Shown in pieces: positions 5,322 through 8,169 of a stretch of DNA of 8,169 nt (position 1 is its first letter; the number at the start of each line of letters is the position of its first letter). The position numbers and the translations under genes are program-made. This DNA is from an uncultured Lachnospiraceae bacterium (GTDB lineage Bacteria > Bacillota > Clostridia > Lachnospirales > Lachnospiraceae), in assembly GCA_902797475.1 (NCBI GenBank), contig CADBTG010000153.1, positions 1 through 8,169 on the forward strand, in the 5' to 3' direction. A model generated the notes under the pieces. That model was not told the origin of the DNA, did not search any database, and saw nothing but the letters and a program-made list of their open reading frames with translations.

Positions 5322-7847
5322 TTACGCAGTCTCAATCTTGTTCGCAAGATGCAGATCGTGCCGCTCAACGGCCTCCTCGCGCATCTTGTATTTTAAGATC
5401 TTGCCGGCAGCGTTCATCGGGAACTCAGTCACGAAATCCACGTAACGCGGAACCTTGTGCTTTGCCATATGGGTGCGCACATAATCCTTGATTTCATCCT
5501 CGGTAGCGGTCTCGCCGTCATTCAGGATAATGCAGGCCATGATTTCTTCGCCGTAATCCGCATCCGGCACGCCGATAACCTGTACGTCTCGGATTTTGGG
5601 ATAGGTGTAGAGGAAGTCCTCGATTTCCTTCGGGTAGATATTCTCACCGCCGCGGATGATCATATCCTTGATTCGGCCAGTAATCTTGTAGTAGTGGTCC
5701 TCAGGGCGGCGCAGAGCAAGGTCTCCCGAGTGAAGCCAGCCGTCCTCATCGATGGCAGCGGCCGTCGCCTCGGGCATCTTGTAGTAGCCCTTCATGATGT
5801 TGTAACCGCGGGCGCAGAACTCTCCAGGTACACCGTCCGGAAGCTCTTCGCCGGTCTCGGGATCGACAATTTTAGTCTCAACGCCGTAGATTGCAGGTCC
5901 TACGGTGTTGACGCGCTGCTCGATGGTATCGCTTGTTTTGCTCATGGTTGTTGCAGGCGATGCCTCGGTCTGACCGTAGGTGATAACAATCTCGGGCATG
6001 TGCATCTTCTCGATGACTTCTTCCATCGTCTTAATCGGACAAGGGGATCCTGCCATAATACCGGTTCTCATATGCGAGAAGTCCGTCTTCGGGAAATTCT
6101 CGTGGCCGAGCATCGCGATGAACATCGTCGGTACGCCGTGGAAACAGGTAATCTTCTCCTGGTTGATACAGTGCAGACCCTTTCTCGGGGAAAATGCGGT
6201 GATCGGGCTCATGGTAACACCGTGCGTCATGGATGCGGTCATCGCGAGAACCATACCGAAGCAATGGAACATCGGAACCTGGATCATCATGCGGTCCGCA
6301 GTCGACAGATCCATACAGTCGCCGATTGCTTTACCGTTGTTAACAACATTGTAATGAGTAAGCATTACGCCCTTCGGGAAACCGGTCGTGCCGCTTGTGT
6401 ACTGCATGTTGCAAACGTCGTCCTTGTCAATCATCTTACGGCGGTTTTCAACCTCGGTATACGGAACATCCGCGCCGAGTTCCAACGCCTCATCCCAGGT
6501 AAAGCAGCCGTTCTGTTTGCTTTCAACCGTAATGATATTCTTGAGGCAGGGAAGACGTTTCGACTGCAGGGTGCCGGGAACACTCGTCTCAAGCTCGGGA
6601 CAGAGTTCCTTCATGATTTCCACATAATCGCTGTCCTTAAACCGGTCGATCATGACAAGCGTATGCGTGTCGGACTGACGGAGCAGGTACTCGATCTCGT
6701 GAATCTTATATGCGGTATTGACCGTAACAAGTACGGCACCGATCTTGGTCGTTGCCCAGAAAGTGATATACCAGGCGGGCACATTTGTCGCCCAGATGGC
6801 AACATGGTCGCCCTTCTTAACGCCCATAGCAATCAAAGAACGGGCGAAATTGTCAACGTCATCGCGGAATTCCGGATAGGTTCTCGTATAATCAAGCTCG
6901 GTATAACGGAACGCATACTGTGTCGGGAATACTTCGCAGATACGGTCCAGAATGTCAGGGAACGTATACGGGATCAGATGGTTCTTCGGCCAGATATAAT
7001 AGCCGGTCCCGCGGTTATCGGTCTGCAGCGGGTTCTTGTGAACGGTCTTGTAGGGCTCCATGTAATGTGCGAACTGCGGAAATACAACCCATGCATCCGC
7101 AAGCTCCTTACTCCATCTCTTTACCCACTCAAGCGAAACAAAACCGGTATAATGCATGCTCTGCAGCGCGTCAAATGCCTCCTTAATCGGCATGTCGCCC
7201 TGCCCCATCATGCGATAGGAAACAACTCCGTTCACTTCCACGGAATCCTTTACGTGAACATACTTAATGTATTCGCCGAGATTCGAAACCGTCTGTTCGG
7301 GAGTCTCACCGCAGTTGCGGTACGGATGATGAATATCCCACAAAGCGGCAATCTTTCTGCTTCCTACTGCGTCAAGCACTTTGCGAAGACGCGCCGTATC
7401 GGAATATACGCCGTTTGTTTCCACGCACATCGTTACGTTGTACTGCTCGGCTATCGGCTCAAGACGCTTCAGCGCCTCGATGATTGCGTTGTCATCCACA
7501 TCACCCTCGGGCTTCGGATTCTCGTCGGCAAGCACACGGATGTAGCAGGTTCCGAACTGATTGGCAAGCTTCGCGTACGCCGTAAGTTCTTCAATGGATT
7601 TATCAAGCCGGTCCTGATACTTTAACGGGCAGCCCGAAGAGAAACAGGAAATCTCAAGCCCGATATCCTGAAGTTTCTTAGCGGTAGCAGCCGCATTTGC
7701 TTCCGAAAAAGGCTTTGCCTTGTAGGCGCTGATATGCTCTCCGAGTCCGCGGATCTCCACGCCGTGATAACCAAGGTCTTTCGCCATGGTGTAAATATCT
7801 GGCCAGGAATAATCCGGACATCCGATTGTGGAAAAACTGATCTTCAT
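5322..7847 (-). CDS. Fusion protein: sugar-phosphate isomerase/epimerase TIM barrel + AMP-forming acyl-CoA synthetase
   Basis: One unbroken 841-codon frame joins two complete enzymes. Residues 1-262 form a sugar isomerase/epimerase TIM barrel of the AP-endonuclease-2 family (opening KISFSTIGC, GVEIRG at 29-34). All four metal ligands expected by analogy with ketose 3-epimerases are present: Glu143, Asp171, His198 and Glu240. After a linker of about 20-25 residues comes an adenylate-forming ligase that activates a carboxylic acid to its CoA thioester. It has the P-loop YTSGTTGFPKG (483-493), YGQTEASP (624-631), SGDL (707-710), the hinge GRIKDMIIRGGENIYPKEIE (724-743) and the catalytic Lys816 in AAGKILK. 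The ligase half most resembles medium-chain ACSF2/FadD-type enzymes; the substrate is unknown. There is no signal peptide or membrane segment. GGAGG lies 6 bases before the ATG, and no ribosome binding site precedes the internal Met263. Expression is controlled by the T-box directly upstream. Confidence 0.95.
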   Translation of the reverse strand: MKISFSTIGCPDYSWPDIYTMAKDLGYHGVEIRGLGEHISAYKAKPFSEANAAATAKKLQDIGLEISCFSSGCPLKYQDRLDKSIEELTAYAKLANQFGTCYIRVLADENPKPEGDVDDNAIIEALKRLEPIAEQYNVTMCVETNGVYSDTARLRKVLDAVGSRKIAALWDIHHPYRNCGETPEQTVSNLGEYIKYVHVKDSVEVNGVVSYRMMGQGDMPIKEAFDALQSMHYTGFVSLEWVKRWSKELADAWVVFPQFAHYMEPYKTVHKNPLQTDNRGTGYYIWPKNHLIPYTFPDILDRICEVFPTQYAFRYTELDYTRTYPEFRDDVDNFARSLIAMGVKKGDHVAIWATNVPAWYITFWATTKIGAVLVTVNTAYKIHEIEYLLRQSDTHTLVMIDRFKDSDYVEIMKELCPELETSVPGTLQSKRLPCLKNIITVESKQNGCFTWDEALELGADVPYTEVENRRKMIDKDDVCNMQYTSGTTGFPKGVMLTHYNVVNNGKAIGDCMDLSTADRMMIQVPMFHCFGMVLAMTASMTHGVTMSPITAFSPRKGLHCINQEKITCFHGVPTMFIAMLGHENFPKTDFSHMRTGIMAGSPCPIKTMEEVIEKMHMPEIVITYGQTEASPATTMSKTSDTIEQRVNTVGPAIYGVETKIVDPETGEELPDGVPGEFCARGYNIMKGYYKMPEATAAAIDEDGWLHSGDLALRRPEDHYYKITGRIKDMIIRGGENIYPKEIEDFLYTYPKIRDVQVIGVPDADYGEEIMACIILNDGETATEDEIKDYVRTHMAKHKVPRYVDFVTEFPMNAAGKILKYKMREEAVERHDLHLANKIETA

Positions 7848-7879
7848 ACATAACCTCCGATTTTTAATGCAATGAAAAC

Positions 7880-7912
7880 AAAAAAGCCTCTATCCCTGAT
7901 AAGGATAGAGGC
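7880..7912 (-). terminator. T-box regulated intrinsic terminator
   Basis: A 10-bp perfect stem (GCCTCTATCC/GGATAGAGGC, 7912-7903 with 7895-7886) is followed by six T residues (7885-7880). Its CTCTAT segment can instead pair with ATAGAG next to the T-box sequence (near 7931-7936), so terminator and antiterminator exclude each other. It ends about 22 bases before the GGAGG of the fusion gene. Confidence 0.95.
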
Positions 7913-8135
7913 GCAAATCGCGTGGTACCACTCTATTTCATGTTAAACATGCACTCAGTAAGCACGGACAAAGTCGATGCTCTTCCCCTTTAACGGTGGG
8001 AATCCGGCGGTATCTACACAACCAAAGGTCTTCAACCCGCAGCTCCAAGGCGAGTTCCCGAATGTTTACCGACTGCCTCGCATCAACCGGCAGCTTTCTG
8101 AATCCGAAACGGTTCGGTACTATTCCTCTTCAACG
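7880..8135 (-). promoter_or_regulatory. T-box riboswitch, specifier CUC (leucine)
   Basis: T-box leaders read the charging state of one tRNA: the specifier pairs with the anticodon, and an uncharged tRNA 3' end stabilises the antiterminator so the downstream gene is transcribed. All parts are visible. Stem I has the AGTA element (near 8118-8121), the distal CTGCC/GGCAG arm with GGTTGATGCGAG (near 8070-8093) and the specifier loop GGGAA-CTC-G. Stem II/IIA-B has GGATTCCCACCGTTA, and the T-box core AGAGTGGTACCACG lies at 7934-7921. The triplet after GAA is CTC (8054-8052), a leucine codon that tRNA-Leu(GAG) would read. The bulge TGGT (7930-7927) pairs with ACCA, fitting the A73 of tRNA-Leu and excluding G73 tRNAs such as tRNA-Trp. 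The terminator follows. The only gene placed to respond is the isomerase/acyl-CoA synthetase fusion. Confidence 0.95.
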
Positions 8136-8138
8136 CAA

Positions 8139-8167
8139 AATATGAATTACTGTTCCACATACTACAA
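8139..8167 (-). promoter_or_regulatory. Candidate promoter of the T-box/fusion gene unit
   Basis: TTGTAG (8167-8162) and CATATT (8144-8139) are 17 bases apart, with three and four consensus matches. The implied start near 8132 falls a few bases before Stem I of the T-box, where a T-box transcript should begin. The match is modest and rests mainly on position. Confidence 0.45.
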
Positions 8168-8169
8168 CA

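Noticed and set aside
5457..7625. A 722-codon open frame on the plus strand
   Set aside because: It lies wholly antisense to the isomerase/acyl-CoA synthetase gene, whose domains are unmistakable. Its product shows no family motif, and it arises from codon use in the real gene.
8043..8060. Reading the T-box specifier as AAC, ACT or TCG by shifting the frame
   Set aside because: The specifier conventionally follows GAA at the 3' side of the specifier loop and is followed by a purine. CTC then G fits; the shifted readings do not. Not proven without a covariance alignment.

Overview
The window reads as chromosomal DNA of a Gram-positive anaerobe of the Clostridia, most likely the Lachnospiraceae. 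The evidence is a T-box leader, a Firmicutes-type 6S RNA, an AddB (rather than RecBCD) N-terminus, strong GGAGG ribosome binding sites, a tRNA gene without an encoded CCA end, and a DUF3048/YerB-type envelope protein. Base composition looks balanced and uniform, and I see no insertion sequence, phage gene, CRISPR array or other sign of recent transfer. Every gene I accept lies on the minus strand, so transcription runs from high to low coordinates.

Layout in the direction of transcription. (1) 8169-7880: a promoter candidate and a complete T-box riboswitch with its intrinsic terminator. The specifier triplet reads CUC (leucine) and the antiterminator bulge is UGGU, which fits the A73 of tRNA-Leu. 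(2) 7847-5322: the gene under this T-box, an 841-residue fusion of a sugar-phosphate isomerase/epimerase-type TIM barrel (about 1-262) with a complete acyl-CoA synthetase of the ACSF2/FadD type (about 285-830). (3) 5214-5050: a promoter, a tRNA-Trp(CCA) gene and a strong terminator. (4) 5004-854: a compact operon with its own promoter. It encodes a DUF3048 membrane-anchored protein, a two-helix membrane protein of unknown function, a DHH-family phosphoesterase, the tRNA-guanine transglycosylase Tgt and the Sec-associated protein YajC, and it ends in a strong terminator. (5) 729-474: a 6S RNA gene with promoter and terminator. (6) 452-1: the first 150 codons of addB, whose ribosome binding site starts about ten bases past the 6S terminator.

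The housekeeping parts (tgt, yajC, tRNA-Trp, 6S, addB) are ordinary. The unusual part is the first unit: a leucine-type T-box, which in characterised cases turns genes on when tRNA-Leu is uncharged, placed directly on a fused isomerase/acyl-CoA synthetase. A testable inference is that the enzyme activates a branched-chain acid such as isovalerate, which gut and rumen anaerobes can carboxylate reductively to make leucine. The sequence alone cannot show the substrate. The stretch 730-853, between the operon terminator and the 6S promoter, holds nothing I can name.
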